Notes: a model not told the origin generated them from the letters alone. Counted from the stretch's first letter, positions 13,113 through 25,217 are shown. The stretch: 64,000 nt of DNA from Ephydatia muelleri (GCA_013339895.1 JABACO010000009.1:10659318-10723317), one strand, 5' to 3'. Translations and numbers: made by a program.

Positions 13113-13463
13113 GCCATGCATTTGACTGCCTGGCTGCGGGAAACGGAGCCGAAGTTCCGCGCTATTTAATGGCTTATTTGGTAGAATCCAGCAATGCAGG
13201 CATTTTGCCAATTTGGCGACTTAGTACCGCCGACAATAACAGGTGCCGATAAGCTTATCTATAATGACGTATTTAAAATAATGCTAGTGTCAGTAGGGTC
13301 TGGGTACAAGACAAATATAACCATCAAACTGTTCATGATAATGTTTTTGTCAAACGAAACTCTTGGAGCGTTGGTAATTCTGTTGTTGCTCAAGTAGCTT
13401 ATATTCGATTTCGTCATTCCCTACCCCTCCACGTGGGTGTGTTTAGTAACGTTCGGTTCCGAC
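13113..13463. other. Region between satellite and foldback; nothing recognised
   Basis: Unique sequence with no convincing exon, RNA gene or repeat. One short open frame (13194-13397) has no supporting features. Confidence 0.3.
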
Positions 13464-13768
13464 CGTTCCGTAGACGGCATAGCTATATAGCGAGCACAGT
13501 ACTGCGCTAGCTATATAGCTATGTCGTCTATGGACGGTTGCTAGTGGCGGCCATTTGTTGTTACCAAGGTTACAGCTTTTTCTTCTGTTGTGGCGGGAGG
13601 CGGGTCAGGAGGCGTAGCCTTCTCGTAATAGTCGCTGTGGCAATCAGTATTGCAAACGAAAACAATTTTGATACTGATTGCCACAGCGAGAAGGCTACGC
13701 CTCCTGACCCGCCTCCCGCCACAACAGAAAAAAAAGCTGTAACCTTGGTAACAACAAATGGCCGCCAC
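13464..13768. mobile_element. Two adjacent foldback elements (MITE-like)
   Basis: The first hairpin (about 13,464-13,540) has arms built on CATAGCTATATAGC. The second is larger: arms 13544-13650 and 13671-13768 are near-perfect inverted copies (beginning GTGGCGGCCATTTGTTGTTA) around a 20-bp loop, with a 9-bp extra segment in the left arm. The two strands therefore encode nearly the same short peptides, which are not genes. It lies about 140 bp upstream of the CCDC87 start. No clear target duplication was identified. Confidence 0.8.
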
Positions 13769-13908
13769 CACCAAGGTACCGACCGTATAGCGATTTGACT
13801 TGTAGCGCTAACTTTGATCCTGTGACGGTGATCCTTAGACTCGCACACTGTATCCGAGCCTGTTTAGTCCAGATTCCGAAGAAGGCAAGTGGATGAGGTA
13901 TTCTTTGG

Positions 13909-16900
13909 ATGCCATTTTTTTACGTGCAAGCTGTACCTTATTCAGAAGGTTCTGACGACAGTGCAAGTGACGTGGAAATACAAGAACGTCCACAGCTCGT
14001 TCCTCTAGAAGTTAGATTTAATGCATAATTTCTGTAGCTGTTTTTTTTTTCTTGTTGAAACAAACATGCATGAATTATAGCATACTGGTCCCTTCTGCAG
14101 GAGGTAATAAAAGAACCGCCAAAGACGTTGGCAGCGTTGCTGGAAATTCTGCTGCCGCGGATATCGTCTATGCCCGACCTCAAGAGCGTCTCAAAGGATG
14201 ACCAGAAGAGCTTTGTGAGTCAGTCTCTCTCCACTTCCCACCTTATCATTAACTCACCCGCAGGTGAATATTCTAGTGGGGGAACTGACAAGCCAGTTCT
14301 CGATTCTGCAACATCAAATTGATGACCCATTACTGGTATGCTGGCAATACTGTAAACCTACCTTGCATTGGTGATTTATGATGCACAAAACACATCCAAA
14401 TTGATGCACATGCAACACATACGTTACATGACCAGAACGATACACAGAACCTCAGTCTTCATCGGTTAGCCCTCATCATAGTAAATGCTACCTTGACCAT
14501 TAACCATGTGTCGGTACATTTTTAGGAAAGTTTTCATACAAGTTTGTTCCACTTTCGAGAAGCTGTACTCTAGGTATCTAGCTAAGGCAGCAAGTAAGTA
14601 CCTCTGCCTCTCAATCGTCATCCCTTGCTCTCCTCTGCCTCTCAATCCTCTTCCCTTGCTCTCCTCTGCCTCTCAATCCTCTTCCCTTGCTCTCCTCTCC
14701 CTCTCAATCATCATCCCTTGCTCTCCTCTGCCTCTCAATCCTCTTCCCTTGCTCTCCTCTGCCTCTCACTCCTCTTCCCTTGCTCTCCTCTGCCTCTCAC
14801 TCCTCTTCCCTTGCTCTCCTCTGCTTCTCACTCCTCTTCCCTTGCTCTCCTCTGCCTCTCACTCCTCTTCCCTTGCTCTCCTCTGCCTCTCAATCCTCTT
14901 CCTTTGCTCTCTTCTGCCTCTCAATCCTCTTCCCTTGCTCTCCTCTGCCTCTCAATCATCATCCCTTGCTCTCCTCTGCCTCTCAATCCTCTTCCCTTGC
15001 TCTCCTCTGCCTCTCACTCCTCTTCCCTTGCTCTCCTCTGCCTTTCACTCCTCTTCCCTTGCTCTCCTCTGCCTCTCACTCCTCATCCCTTGCTCTCCTC
15101 TGCCTCTCAATCCTCTTCCCTTGCTCTCCTCTGCCTCTCACTCCTCTTCCCTTGCTCTCCTCTGCCTCTCAATCCTCTTCCCTTGCTCTCCTCTGCCTCT
15201 CACTCCTCTTCCCTTGCTCTCCTCTGCCTCTCAATCCTCTTCCCTTGCTCTCCTCTGCCTCTCACTCCTCTTCCTTTGCTCTCATCATTACACATTCGAT
15301 CCTTCTACATGTGCAGCTGCATTAACCAAGAAGGCTGTATTCACAATGCCTGCAAACCTGTCTCGCTTGAAAGTGCAACTGATGCTAGAAGCCAATAAGA
15401 GGTGTGTGGAGCACAACTATTAGGAAGTACATTCATTTAGTACTTGTATCAGTGTATAGCATATAGTGGTATCAGTGTATAGCATATAGTGGTATCAGTG
15501 TATGGCATATAGTGGTATCAGTGTATAGCATATAGTGGTATCAGTGTATAGCATATAGTGGTATCAGTGTATAGCATATAGTGGTATCAGTGTACAGCAT
15601 ATAGTGGTATCAGTTTATAGCATATAGTGGTATCAGTGTATAGCATATAGTGGTATCAGTGTACAGCGTATAGTGGTATCAGTGTACAGAATATACGTAT
15701 AGTGGTATCAGTGTATAGCATATAGTGGTATAGGTGTATATGCTCATGGGATCGTTGCAGTGAAAAAGGACCTAAGGCATGTTTTGTCCAAAAGATTTCA
15801 ACTTTTCAGTCTGAAATGCAATGATTCTTACGCATTGAGAATCTGACTATCTGTCATGCACTGAATGTTTGCATTTCAGTGTCATTCTTATGTTTCTTCT
15901 GGAAGGTTGCAGAACCTGTGTTAGGCGTCATATAGTGCTTTCAGTATACATGTAGGTAGAGGTAGGGATTCATCATCAATCGCGTCTCCATATAGCCTGA
16001 ACATTCCAACGATAAGACGTTCAATCATTGGCCAGCTCAGAGGACCTCCACTTCAATCACAGTCACTCTCACCCCAGCTTCCTCCAATACTCAAATGGGA
16101 AACACTCAATATCAGTGGAGCTCTTGGCTTGGTAAGAATGCAATATGATGTCCTAACCCTAATCTGGAGTTAACCCTTAACATGCTGGCCATGGTCCATG
16201 TGTAGGGAGATCCTCTGTCTAAAAAACTGTTGAAGATAGGGGTTAATCCTAGAAGCATTACCAAGGTTACGGACCATAGCTGTGTTGTGAGCAAGGTATG
16301 CCAGCTGTGCTGGGAGATGTGACAATGCTGAGGTTAAATATGATTGTCAACTTGACTGTAGCCAGAGTTACAAGTCCCCAGGCCCTCCAGCACTGTTAAG
16401 TTTGGAGCTTTGCATGGAGGTGACCCATCAAAGGTGCTAGGGTCTCCTGGAGAGGGTGTGGCTAGGCCGCTCCCACAGGTATACACATGTGTGTGTACAT
16501 GTGTGTGCTAAAACACACACATGCTCATATGTGCAGTTACCCAAATCAAAATCGATGCCCAACTTGGAAGAGATGATGTCATCAGGTATTGACAACATTT
16601 CCTTCAGAGCAGGTGAGTCTTCTCTCTGCTAACCTCTGGCTCATGTCTCATGTCTTCTCTCTGCTAATCTCTGGCTCATGTCTTCTCTCTGCTAACCTCT
16701 GGCTCATTTGATTGGCTGTATCAGGAGAGAACCAACAGGTCATGGGCTACAAGAGGGCACTCAGTGTAGAGAGTATCATGGTTAGTGCCTTATGGTGGAA
16801 GAGGAGGGAGGGGTAATGGTGGAGGGATGGGGTATTGGTGGAGGGATGGGGTATTGGTGGAGGGATGGGGTAATGGTGGAGGGATGGGGTTATGGTGGAG

Positions 16901-19900
16901 GGATGGGGTAATGGTGGAGGGATGGGGTTATGGTGGTGCACTAAAGATGAGCGCATATCTCCTACTCTTGAAGAATCTGAAGATGGACACATCAGAGAAC
17001 ACATCAGAGATGCAGGCCTGGACATATGAACATACACTGTGAGCTGTATGGCACGTGTGCTATACACGTACATGTGTGTAGCCTTGGGAGGTTCACTAAC
17101 ATGTGTCATTTCAGCCTTGGGAGGTTCACTAACTCTGAAGTAGACAAAGACTTGAAAAGGCTCTGCAATGAGTGGACAACATCAAGTGTATGGCATCCCA
17201 CCTTCTCCCTTCTCCCCTCCTTTCTCCCTCCTCCACCCCTCCTTTCTCCACATCCTCCTCATCCCTTCTCCTCCACCTCCTCCCTTCTCCCCCTTCTCCT
17301 CTTCTTACACCCCACCCTCCTCCTATCCTCCCATCTCCTCCACCCTCTCCAGCTACACCCACTTCCATCTCATTGTCTCTCTTTCTCTCCCTCCAGAGTA
17401 ATGATGATTTGGATCCAGTCTTGCAGGTGTGTTGGGATTGAGTTAATAACTGCCCTTTCATAACCTGTATGTCCATTGCAGGCCCAGGTGCATGCATTGA
17501 GTAAGAGTCAGGTGCATCGCCTCCAGGCCCAACAAAGGTAAAATCATGCAATGTCCCCTGGCCGGGGAGGGGGTGGAGGGGGGGGGGGGGGGGGGCGTTA
17601 TAGAGTTACAGAAATTGCAGCACCATATTTAAAATAACCAGCATGTCCATGCCACACCTATTTAGGCCTGTTGGCAAGGTGTCTGTCAGATGCATAGGTT
17701 CTGGAAACCCTATACAAGGGTCTGGGGTCCATTTAACCACCAATCTGGACTCTGAGATTGAAGCATCCACACACACGACTCCTAATGTCAGGTTTGTGGG
17801 CCACACTATGTGTGGGTGTGTCCAATGACCTAATTCCACTTTCTCTTTGCAGATGTGACGAGGGGAGCAAAGCCAAAATAGGTGGGAGAGATGCCCAGAC
17901 CCAACCTTCAGTGATCACCTCTGTGATGAATGGAGAGGTAGGTCTGTGTCCCCAATGATATGTGGACCTGTGTCCCCAATGATATGTGGACCTGTGTCCC
18001 CATGGGCCTGTGTCCCCAATGATATGTGGACTGTGTCCCCAATGTTATACGAGTCTGTGCTCAGATTAAAATGTTCACTAAGCAAAAATCTGTTTCGTTT
18101 CTTGTGATTATGACATTGTGAGAAAAATAACAGACTAGTCCCCAGACAATTGCATCGGCATTGTATTTGTTTTCATGCAGACGCTTACCAGAACATCAGA
18201 TGTTAGGGTATCAGAGAGAGGGGCCCTGACCAGCCTGAGGCTGAAACCCTCACCTCCAGTCTACAATGAGCTGACAGGGGAGGTTAGCATTATGTCATTG
18301 GGGGCATTCCCTGATTCATGTGACAATATTGTAAAAATAGCTGGAGCAGTCCATGATCCGGGAATTGGACCAGAATTTAAATGAAGGCAGAGATTTGATG
18401 TCACTGTATGAGGAGGTTCTTAGAGCACTCCCTAAGAACCATCTGGACTTCGTGAGAGTCAGTTGCTACACATGTCTTGTGCAATGAATCACTATATATG
18501 TGTGCAGGAATCCCAACCAGAGCCCACCATATTGCATGCAGTGAATCTCTCTAAGGTGCTGGCCTCGGATACTCTTCATCATCGCAGGAGCCGCAGGGTG
18601 GTGAATCGTCAGCTGCACCAGTCTATCCAGCCACCCTGGGAGCTCACCAACACCTCAAAAAAAGTGTGGGAGGAAAGGTGTGCGTGTAGGTGTGTGCTTG
18701 TGTGTGTGACATGAATGCATATGCAAGTAGTTTGTGTTTACAGACTGCTTCTATATTAGTCAGCCACACCAAAGACAACAGGATGAAGTAAGTGTGGAGC
18801 TATGTAGGGCAGGACAGTCTCTATGTGCATTCCCCACCAGAAGAGAGGCAGGTCTTCTTCCATGAAGAACACACGCAGCCTAAGGCACTCTGGCCCTGGG
18901 CGGACTGTGATGGACTCACAAGATTACTTCAAGTTTGTATCGAGACAGGTGAACATTCCTGCATTGAATAAAGGGTGTGTGATCTGCTTCATCCCCAGGC
19001 CACAGATTATCTAGGTCTAGTGTATCATTTATATGACTCTGATGGAACAGACTCAGAGACAGAGGAAGAGAAGAGAGTGCAGAGACAAAAGCTGGCAGAG
19101 TTGCATTGTAGACTGAAGTGAGTTAATGTAGCTTACCATCTCCTCCCAATGTCACACCATCACATGCACAATGTAGCTTACCATCTCCTCCCAATGCACA
19201 CCATCACATGCACAATGTAGCTTACCATCTCCTCCCAATGTCACACCATCACATGCACAATGTAGCTTACCATCTCCTCCCAATGTCACACCATCACATG
19301 CACAATGTAGCTTACCATCTCCTCCCAATGTCACACCATCACATGCACAATGTAGCTTACCATCTCCTCCCAATGGCACACCATCACATGCACAATGTAG
19401 CTTACCATCTCCTCCCAATGTCACACCATCACATGCACAATGTAGCTTACCATCTCCTCCCAATGTCACACCATCACATGCACAATGTAGCTTACCATCT
19501 CCTCCCAATGTCACACCATCACATGCACAATGTAGCTTACCATCTCCTCCCAATGTCACACCATCACATGCACAATGTAGCTTACCATCTCCTCCCAATG
19601 CACACCATCACATGCACAATGTAGCTTACCATCTCCTCCCAATGTCACACCATCACATGCACAGGGCCAGGGAAGCCAAACGGAAACAACAGTATCAACT
19701 TAAAAGTAATTTTGAATCAGGGCAGTGGAATGTGAATGCAGTGATGATGGGAGGATTGGGTGGAGACCCAGAGCTGAGCTCCAGTGAGGAAGGCAAGTGG
19801 CAGACACATGGTCACTCGGAGAGTGAAGGTTACACTCGTTCTCCTGCATTTCAACAGATTTAGAAAGTCTCACTCGCAAGCTAACACATGCTGAGGTACA

Positions 19901-20725
19901 GTAGTTTGAGGTCACATTGAGCACACTATTGAAACAGTTTATTCTGCGTACTTAGGGGACCTGTACTGACAAGTCAGTACAAGAGAGACTGTGCTCTATT
20001 TGGAACCATCTTCACTTCCTCCCAGCACAGCAAATGGACATGGCTGTCAAGTACAGCAGTGAAGAGTTTTCAGGTCATCTTAACACTGTGAGTGTCAGCT
20101 ACTTAGAGTTATGCCAGCACCTTGGGGTTATGCCAACACCTTGTGTATCACATAGTCTGTATTGCAGGCCCTTGATGCCTGGGAGCATGCCTGTGCAGCC
20201 ATAGAGACGAGGGAGGAGGCTCTGATGGAGCTACAGTCATTTGAAGAGGCAGCATCTGACCCTGCAAGGTTCTTTGCCAGAGGTATTGTATTCACACAAC
20301 CATCTCTCATATTGCTGAGAACGTGTGTCCAGGTCATCTAGGGTCTTCTGTGGCCCGCTTGGAAGAGGCTAAACGAAGGGACAGATTACACCAGGTGACT
20401 AGCCATGTGCTAAGGGCTCAAGAGGATTTCCTCCCCTCCTCCCTTGTAGGCACTGGACCAGCGGGATCAGGAGGTGTCACAAATCATTCGCAAAATCTTC
20501 TGTGAATATGGCGACCGAGTCTCTTACAATGTGAGCCAACCGAGGGGGTGGGGTCAGGTGGTGTTAAGTGGATGTCGTTTACCACTTCAGGGTCGTTTGT
20601 ACCAAGAGAAGATGACATACGATCGCACAGAGATGTTGTACTGGTTACAACAAGAAAGAAGGAAGGAAGTTCTGAAACCAGCGATTAGGACACTCCATAT
20701 TGAAGTGCCACACCTCTATTCGTAG
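13909..20725 (+). CDS. CCDC87: Coiled-coil domain-containing protein 87 homologue
   Basis: About 28 exons: 13909..14010, 14101..14214, 14264..14335, 14525..14593, 15317..15401, 15960..16131, 16206..16295, 16362..16478, 16536..16612, 16725..16780, ~16983..17038, 17115..17187, 17397..17426, 17482..17537, 17853..17937, 18181..18282, 18341..18451, 18508..18677, 18760..18787, 18841..18948, 18999..19117, 19665..19792, 19858..19895, 19974..20087, 20168..20282, 20333..20394, 20450..20530, 20591..20725. Conserved vertebrate CCDC87 blocks appear in order: SQDYFKFVSRQATDYLGLVY, LCSIWNHL...DMAVKYSS, REEALMELQSFEEAASDP.RFF and EKMTYDRTEMLYWLQQERR at the C-terminus. In mammals CCDC87 is a sperm protein. 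A ciliary/flagellar role here is inference. Exons 3 and 4 do not agree in phase, probably a one-base indel. The intron after 19792 has a GC donor. Confidence 0.88.
14597..15287. repeat. 31-bp minisatellite in CCDC87 intron
   Basis: About 22 copies of a pyrimidine-rich unit (TCTCAATCCTCTTCCCTTGC plus TCTCCTCTGCC), starting almost at the donor (14594). A period of 31 makes all three frames encode the same Leu/Ser/Pro string, which explains the overlapping reading frames here. Confidence 0.95.
15445..15740. repeat. 23-bp minisatellite in CCDC87 intron
   Basis: About 12 copies of GTATCAGTGTATAGCATATA plus GTG, with minor variants, in the intron 15402-15959. Confidence 0.95.
16790..16935. repeat. 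19-bp G-rich tandem repeat in CCDC87 intron
   Basis: About seven copies of GGTGGAGGGATGGGGTAAT, with TATTGG and TTATGG variants, between exons ending at 16780 and 17038. Confidence 0.9.
19124..19661. repeat. 45-bp minisatellite occupying a whole CCDC87 intron
   Basis: Twelve copies of a 45-bp unit (TGTAGCTTACCATCTCCTCC plus CAATGTCACACCATCACATGCACAA). The intron is 19118-19664, so it is essentially donor + array + acceptor. The final unit itself supplies the acceptor (CATGCACAG). Confidence 0.95.
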
Positions 20726-20827
20726 CATATCCTATGCAACCATTCAAATTATTCAACAATCATGATAGAACATTTTCAGACTGACAGATGTGTGCAACAC
20801 GAAACAGTAACTGAGAACTAGAGTTGC

Positions 20828-22754
20828 TTACTTCTCCACGTGGATAAGGTCAATACTCTTGCTCAATTCAGCTTCAAGTTTGGCCTGATAAAAGAACACA
20901 ACAAGAAAATGCATATCTATAATGACAACATAAATCTTAGCTTTGCACAAATATAATTTCAACACTTACAAGTTGTTGCTGTGCTTCCTCAACTTTCAAA
21001 CGTGCCAAAGCTGAATCCTAAGGTGCTGTATGTACTTAATGTTTCCACATAAGCACATGACAAACACATGCACACCACACATGCACACACCACACATACA
21101 CATAAAGCCATCACTCACAGGTGGAAGCTGTTGGTAGTGGGTCACTTGATCCTTCAGTGGTATGATCTCTTGCTGTAGGTCCTCTATTTCCTGCACAATA
21201 CCACATGGACAGACATTGGTACCACAGGGACAGACAATGGTACCACAGGGACATGTCTACCTTGGCTAGAAGTTGGAGGGCTCTATGGTTGATATTGTTA
21301 TCATATCCATTCATTTTCAGTTCTCCCTGAGAAAGTAGCAAAATCACAACATCCACATATGCCACACTGTACCTGTAAAGACTCGATTGTTCTGCTGTAC
21401 TGATCTGACTTCTGCTCAAGGAACATAGTCTCTTTTGTCCTCTTGGCAAGCTCTGGAGCACCGTCTTTCCCAGCAAGCTCACTGAGTACCCTGAAAAGAA
21501 TGAACACTTGCTTAGCTTTAGTACTGTCCTAACATCTTTCACCTCCTCCCCCCTTTCCACCTCCTCCCTCCCCCCGTTTCCACCTCCTCCCCCCTCCTCC
21601 CCTTCCACCACACCTGGTGTGGTCGGCATCTTTGAGCAGTGCAGTCCCCAGGCCCTCCTGTTCCTTCTCCACCTCCGAGGTGACCCTCTGCATCCTCACA
21701 GAATAATCTGCCATTTCCTGGGAGAGCTCAGTGAGAGCCAGACAGTAACTATGGTGGGCAGTAACCACGAAGGCCAGAGTGTAAACAAAGACTCAGGACT
21801 ACCCATTAGCTATGGCTGGCCACTAGGCAGTAACTATGGCTGGGGACTGCAATAACTAAGGCTGGGGACTAGACAGTACCCAAGGCAGGGAGGGAAGGCT
21901 GGGGACTAGACTAACCAAGGCAGGGCAGGCTGGGGACTGGACTATTAGTAACCAAGGCAGGGAAGGCTGGGGACTAGACAGTATGGCAGCTTTATTGATA
22001 GTTATTAATCGCTATGCCACTGTACCCTAGCTAGTTAGCCAAAATAAAACTGAAACAGATGGAAGTTGTAAAATCAATGAAGACAGGAGAACCTTGAAGA
22101 TCAAACTACTGAGTTCTACAATGGTGGTCTATTTTGTACCTCATATCAGAACAGTCCTTGAGGTTCAAGAAAGATGCTATTGATGAAAGACTCTCCACAT
22201 AACCACATACATCTGGAGCCATGCGCTCCAGGCTGCAACCCAATCCATCCAGAATGGACTGGAGACGCAATGCTGAAGAGAGCAGAGTTAAAGTACCTTC
22301 ACTTGTGTTACGAGAGCACCAAATACTTAGTGTAACACATAAAGTGGTGTTATGAGAGCACCAAATACTTTGTGTAACACATAAAGTGGTGTTATGAGAG
22401 CACCAAATACTTTGTGTAACACATAAAGTGGTGTTATGAGAACACCATGTGATAGTGAATGGGGAGCACGGGAATTAGTGCCATGCTCGTTCCCAGACTA
22501 CTCAAACGGTCTACCTTCTTCAGCATACTCGGCAGTCTTCTGTTCCATGTCTTCTATAACAAGTTGCGCGCGCTTTTCGTTCGCGTCATGCTGTTTGGCG
22601 AGTGTATGGAGGTATGAAATAGTACGACTGTTGATCTCGTATTCCGGAACCCCCTGTTTTCCATAAAGCTTCTCCAGCCATTCACGGACCTGCTAAAAAT
22701 AAACGACGTAATCTAAAATAAGCGAGAACTAACTTGTTGATGCTGGTAGTCCAT
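20828..22754 (-). CDS. HAUS1: HAUS augmin-like complex subunit 1
   Basis: Nine minus-strand exons: 22734..22754 (ATG), 22515..22692, 22140..22272, 21614..21748, 21373..21490, 21261..21326, 21119..21190, 20971..21017 and 20828..20884. The predicted protein starts MDYQHQQ, then REWLEKLYG...VPEYEINSRTISYLHTL...VIEDMEQKTAEY, and ends in a long alpha-helical tail (IEDLQQEIIPLKDQVTHYQQLPP, ARLKVEEAQQQL, KLEAELSKSIDLI). It matches HAUS1/CCDC5 in order and length. HAUS1 is a coiled-coil subunit of augmin, which recruits gamma-tubulin to spindle microtubules. Exon 2 has an NAGNAG acceptor (CAG at 22690-22692 may be in or out). It is transcribed divergently from EIF2B5, with the ATGs 105 bp apart. Introns hold 42-bp and G-rich repeats. 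Confidence 0.93.
21835..22445. repeat. Tandem repeats in HAUS1 introns
   Basis: Imperfect AAGGCAGGGAAGGCTGGGGA units at about 21,835-21,985, and 3.5 copies of a 42-bp unit (GTGTTATGAGAGCACCAAAT plus ACTTTGTGTAACACATAAAGTG) at 22,300-22,445. Both are intronic. Confidence 0.85.
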
Positions 22755-22859
22755 ACAGTGTGCAATTTAATAATAACGCTGGGCCCACCACGTCACGTGA
22801 CAGCAGCAGGTCAAGTAAAATTACAGCATGATTGTTCCCATGCAGCAGCAGGAAGATCA
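22755..22859. promoter_or_regulatory. Bidirectional promoter HAUS1/EIF2B5 with palindromic E-box
   Basis: The 105 bp between the two start codons contain the perfect palindrome GTCACGTGAC (22792-22801), the core of USF/TFE/MITF (CLEAR-type) E-boxes. No TATA box is evident for EIF2B5. Shared regulation of the two genes is inference. Confidence 0.6.
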
Positions 22860-24959
22860 ATGAGCAAGAAAGACAAAGGAAAGAAGGGAGTGTGGGATGC
22901 GGAAGATGTTATACAAGCCGTGATCATTGCAGATAGCTTCAATTTCAGGTTTCTTCCGATCACGATAGAGAAACCTCGCGCCCTTCTTCCGCTAGTAAAC
23001 CGCCCGCTCATAGATTACACCATAGAATTTTTGGCAGTTTCAGGAGTACAGGAGATTTTCGTGCTGTGCTGCGCCCACGCGGAGCTAATTAAAGCGCACT
23101 TGGAGGCATCGCGATGGAACCTTAGCACGTCTCCAGTGAAGCTTCACATCCTCGTATCGGAGGACTGCCAGTCGGTTGGGGACGCACTGCGAAGCATCGA
23201 CAGCCTTTCTCTTATTAAGTCTGACTTCGTCCTCGTGTCAGGAGACCTGGTCGCCAACATGGAGCTGAAGGAGGTGATAGACCTCCACAAGGAAGTGCGC
23301 AAGGTGGACCGCATGGCCGTCATGACGTGTGTGTACAAGAAGGCCTCACCACGACATCGCACGAGAAGCAAAGAAGATGACGTCATTATTTGCACAAACC
23401 GTTCCAACAGGAAACTTCTGTTCTGTGAGAAACTCGCGCAGCGTAAGAAGGTTTCTATTCCAATGACCATATTTGATGAGCACCCAGAGATCGATCTCCA
23501 TTACGACCTTCTGGACTGTCACGTGAGTGTGTGCTCTCCCGAAGTACCCCAACTTTTCAGTGATAATTTCGATTACCAAACACACTACCATTTTGTCCGC
23601 GGTCTTTTGGTCAACGAGGAGATAATGGGCCATCACATCTACACTCACTTCATCTCTGACCAGTACGCAGCTCGGGTCTCCAATCTGCACACCTATGACG
23701 CCATCAGTCAGGATGTCATCCATCGCTGGGTCTACCCACTGGTACCAGACAACTCGAGCCAGCCAATCGGAGAGACGTACTCTTATGGTAGACATAACAT
23801 CTACCTCAATGCAAATGTGTCACTGGGCAAGGGTACTGTACTCTGTGAGGATGTGGTGGTGGGCCCAGGGACCGTGGTGGGTGTGGACACTATGATCACA
23901 CGCTCTTCAATTGGAAGGAACTGCAAGATTGGGGAGAGAGTGAGAATAGAAGGTTCCTTCATCTGGGATGGTGTTACCATTGAAAACGGCTCTGTTATTA
24001 ACCACTCCATTGTGTGTGATGGAGCTCACATCAAGACCAATGTCACTGTATCCCCTGGATGCATACTCTCCTATGGTGTAGTGGTTGGTCCAAACTTTAC
24101 TGTACGCGAGGGAACACGTCTCACTACCAAGGTTTTGGAGTCTTCGTCGCACGTTGAGTGGGAGGGGGAGGAGGAGGAAGGGAGTGTGGCAGAGGCGTCT
24201 CCACACTCTCCCAAGAGAACAGCAGACACAGTGAAGGAAGAGGTCGGCCCAGAAGGGAGGGGCTTCAGTTGGCAGCCTCCTAAGCAGGATGCAGAGGAGG
24301 AAAGGGAAGACGAGCAGGAAGATATTGACGACAAATGGCCCTTTGCTCCCGACAACTCTACCAGCAGTAGTGAGTGCAGCTCCTTAAGTTCTGAGAGCCC
24401 TGCACCTGCTGATGATGTGTGTGGAGGAGATGATTTGGACACCATGCTGTTCTACAATGAGATACTGGATAATGTTCGTTCTGGACTAGCAGGACTCGTG
24501 CCCAATGAGAACACCATATTGATGATCAATGCATCCAAACATGCCTATAACATTCCCATCCAAGATGTACCAGGAATGGTGATCAAAGCCATTCTTGAGG
24601 GACCCCAGAATGCCACACCCACCCAATCATCCGAGTTGCTGCACTACACAAAGAACGCTGTACAGCACTTCAAGCATTTGCTCCATCACTACATCAAAGG
24701 TGTTGGTGCCCAGTGTGCTGTGGTGGACAGCATGGCAGAGTGTGCCCTGAAGCAACCACTTGTGTTGGCTGTCTTCCCCAAGGTGGTAATGCTTTTGTAC
24801 AATGCAGACATTGTGGAGGAGGGGGCCATCTTGGAATGGTATAAGGCCTTTTGTGAGTCAGAGCAGAGTGGAAAGAAGGCAGAGCTCTTGGCAGCCATAA
24901 AGCCAGTGATTGAGTGGCTACAGAATGCTGAAGAAGAGAGCTCAGAGGCAGAGGATTAG
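22860..24959 (+). CDS. EIF2B5: Translation initiation factor eIF2B subunit epsilon, intronless
   Basis: Single-exon ORF of 699 aa from ATG 22860. The reading frame opens further upstream at 22734, but that stretch has no conservation and overlaps HAUS1 exon 1. Domains: basic N-terminus, nucleotidyltransferase-like fold (residues ~18-230: VIIADSFNFRFLPIT, RALLPLVNRPLIDYTIEFL), left-handed beta-helix hexapeptide repeats (~312-425: GTVLCEDVVVGPGTVVG), acidic linker rich in Glu, and C-terminal W2/eIF5C domain (~527-699) with the acidic/aromatic tail that binds eIF2. It is the catalytic guanine-nucleotide exchange subunit for eIF2 in the cytosol. Its 3' end converges with the LysM gene. Lack of introns contrasts with intron-rich neighbours and suggests retroposition or intron loss. 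Confidence 0.97.
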   Translation: MSKKDKGKKGVWDAEDVIQAVIIADSFNFRFLPITIEKPRALLPLVNRPLIDYTIEFLAVSGVQEIFVLCCAHAELIKAHLEASRWNLSTSPVKLHILVSEDCQSVGDALRSIDSLSLIKSDFVLVSGDLVANMELKEVIDLHKEVRKVDRMAVMTCVYKKASPRHRTRSKEDDVIICTNRSNRKLLFCEKLAQRKKVSIPMTIFDEHPEIDLHYDLLDCHVSVCSPEVPQLFSDNFDYQTHYHFVRGLLVNEEIMGHHIYTHFISDQYAARVSNLHTYDAISQDVIHRWVYPLVPDNSSQPIGETYSYGRHNIYLNANVSLGKGTVLCEDVVVGPGTVVGVDTMITRSSIGRNCKIGERVRIEGSFIWDGVTIENGSVINHSIVCDGAHIKTNVTVSPGCILSYGVVVGPNFTVREGTRLTTKVLESSSHVEWEGEEEEGSVAEASPHSPKRTADTVKEEVGPEGRGFSWQPPKQDAEEEREDEQEDIDDKWPFAPDNSTSSSECSSLSSESPAPADDVCGGDDLDTMLFYNEILDNVRSGLAGLVPNENTILMINASKHAYNIPIQDVPGMVIKAILEGPQNATPTQSSELLHYTKNAVQHFKHLLHHYIKGVGAQCAVVDSMAECALKQPLVLAVFPKVVMLLYNADIVEEGAILEWYKAFCESEQSGKKAELLAAIKPVIEWLQNAEEESSEAED

Positions 24960-25217
24960 TGTGTGTATGCCCTGTCAACTGATGTGGTTATTAATAATGC
25001 CTTTATTTTAATTTAGCCTTTTTAGCACGGCTGGCATGGCCCATGTAAGGTCTGTGTGATGAATGGAGAGCTGTTACGTTTTTTTTTTCTTCCCTGAACT
25101 GCAGGAAAAGAAAAAAAAAACTAAACTCATATATACTAAAATAAATAGAAACACAATAAGTTATCTGATGTTGAGGTCTTGCAACATGGGCCTGGATAGG
25201 CAATCCACTGGTATGCA

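Noticed and set aside
12180-13250. Long reading frames of CSTRP, MVWCY, SGATW or APDHV repeats on both strands
   Set aside because: All derive from one 15-bp satellite without stops; no splice context or conserved flanks.
13538-13848. Pair of similar small proteins on opposite strands
   Set aside because: Produced by the inverted arms of a foldback element, not by two genes.
22734-22859. Upstream extension of the EIF2B5 frame from ATG 22734
   Set aside because: Overlaps HAUS1 exon 1 and the shared promoter, and shows no resemblance to eIF2B epsilon before ATG 22860.
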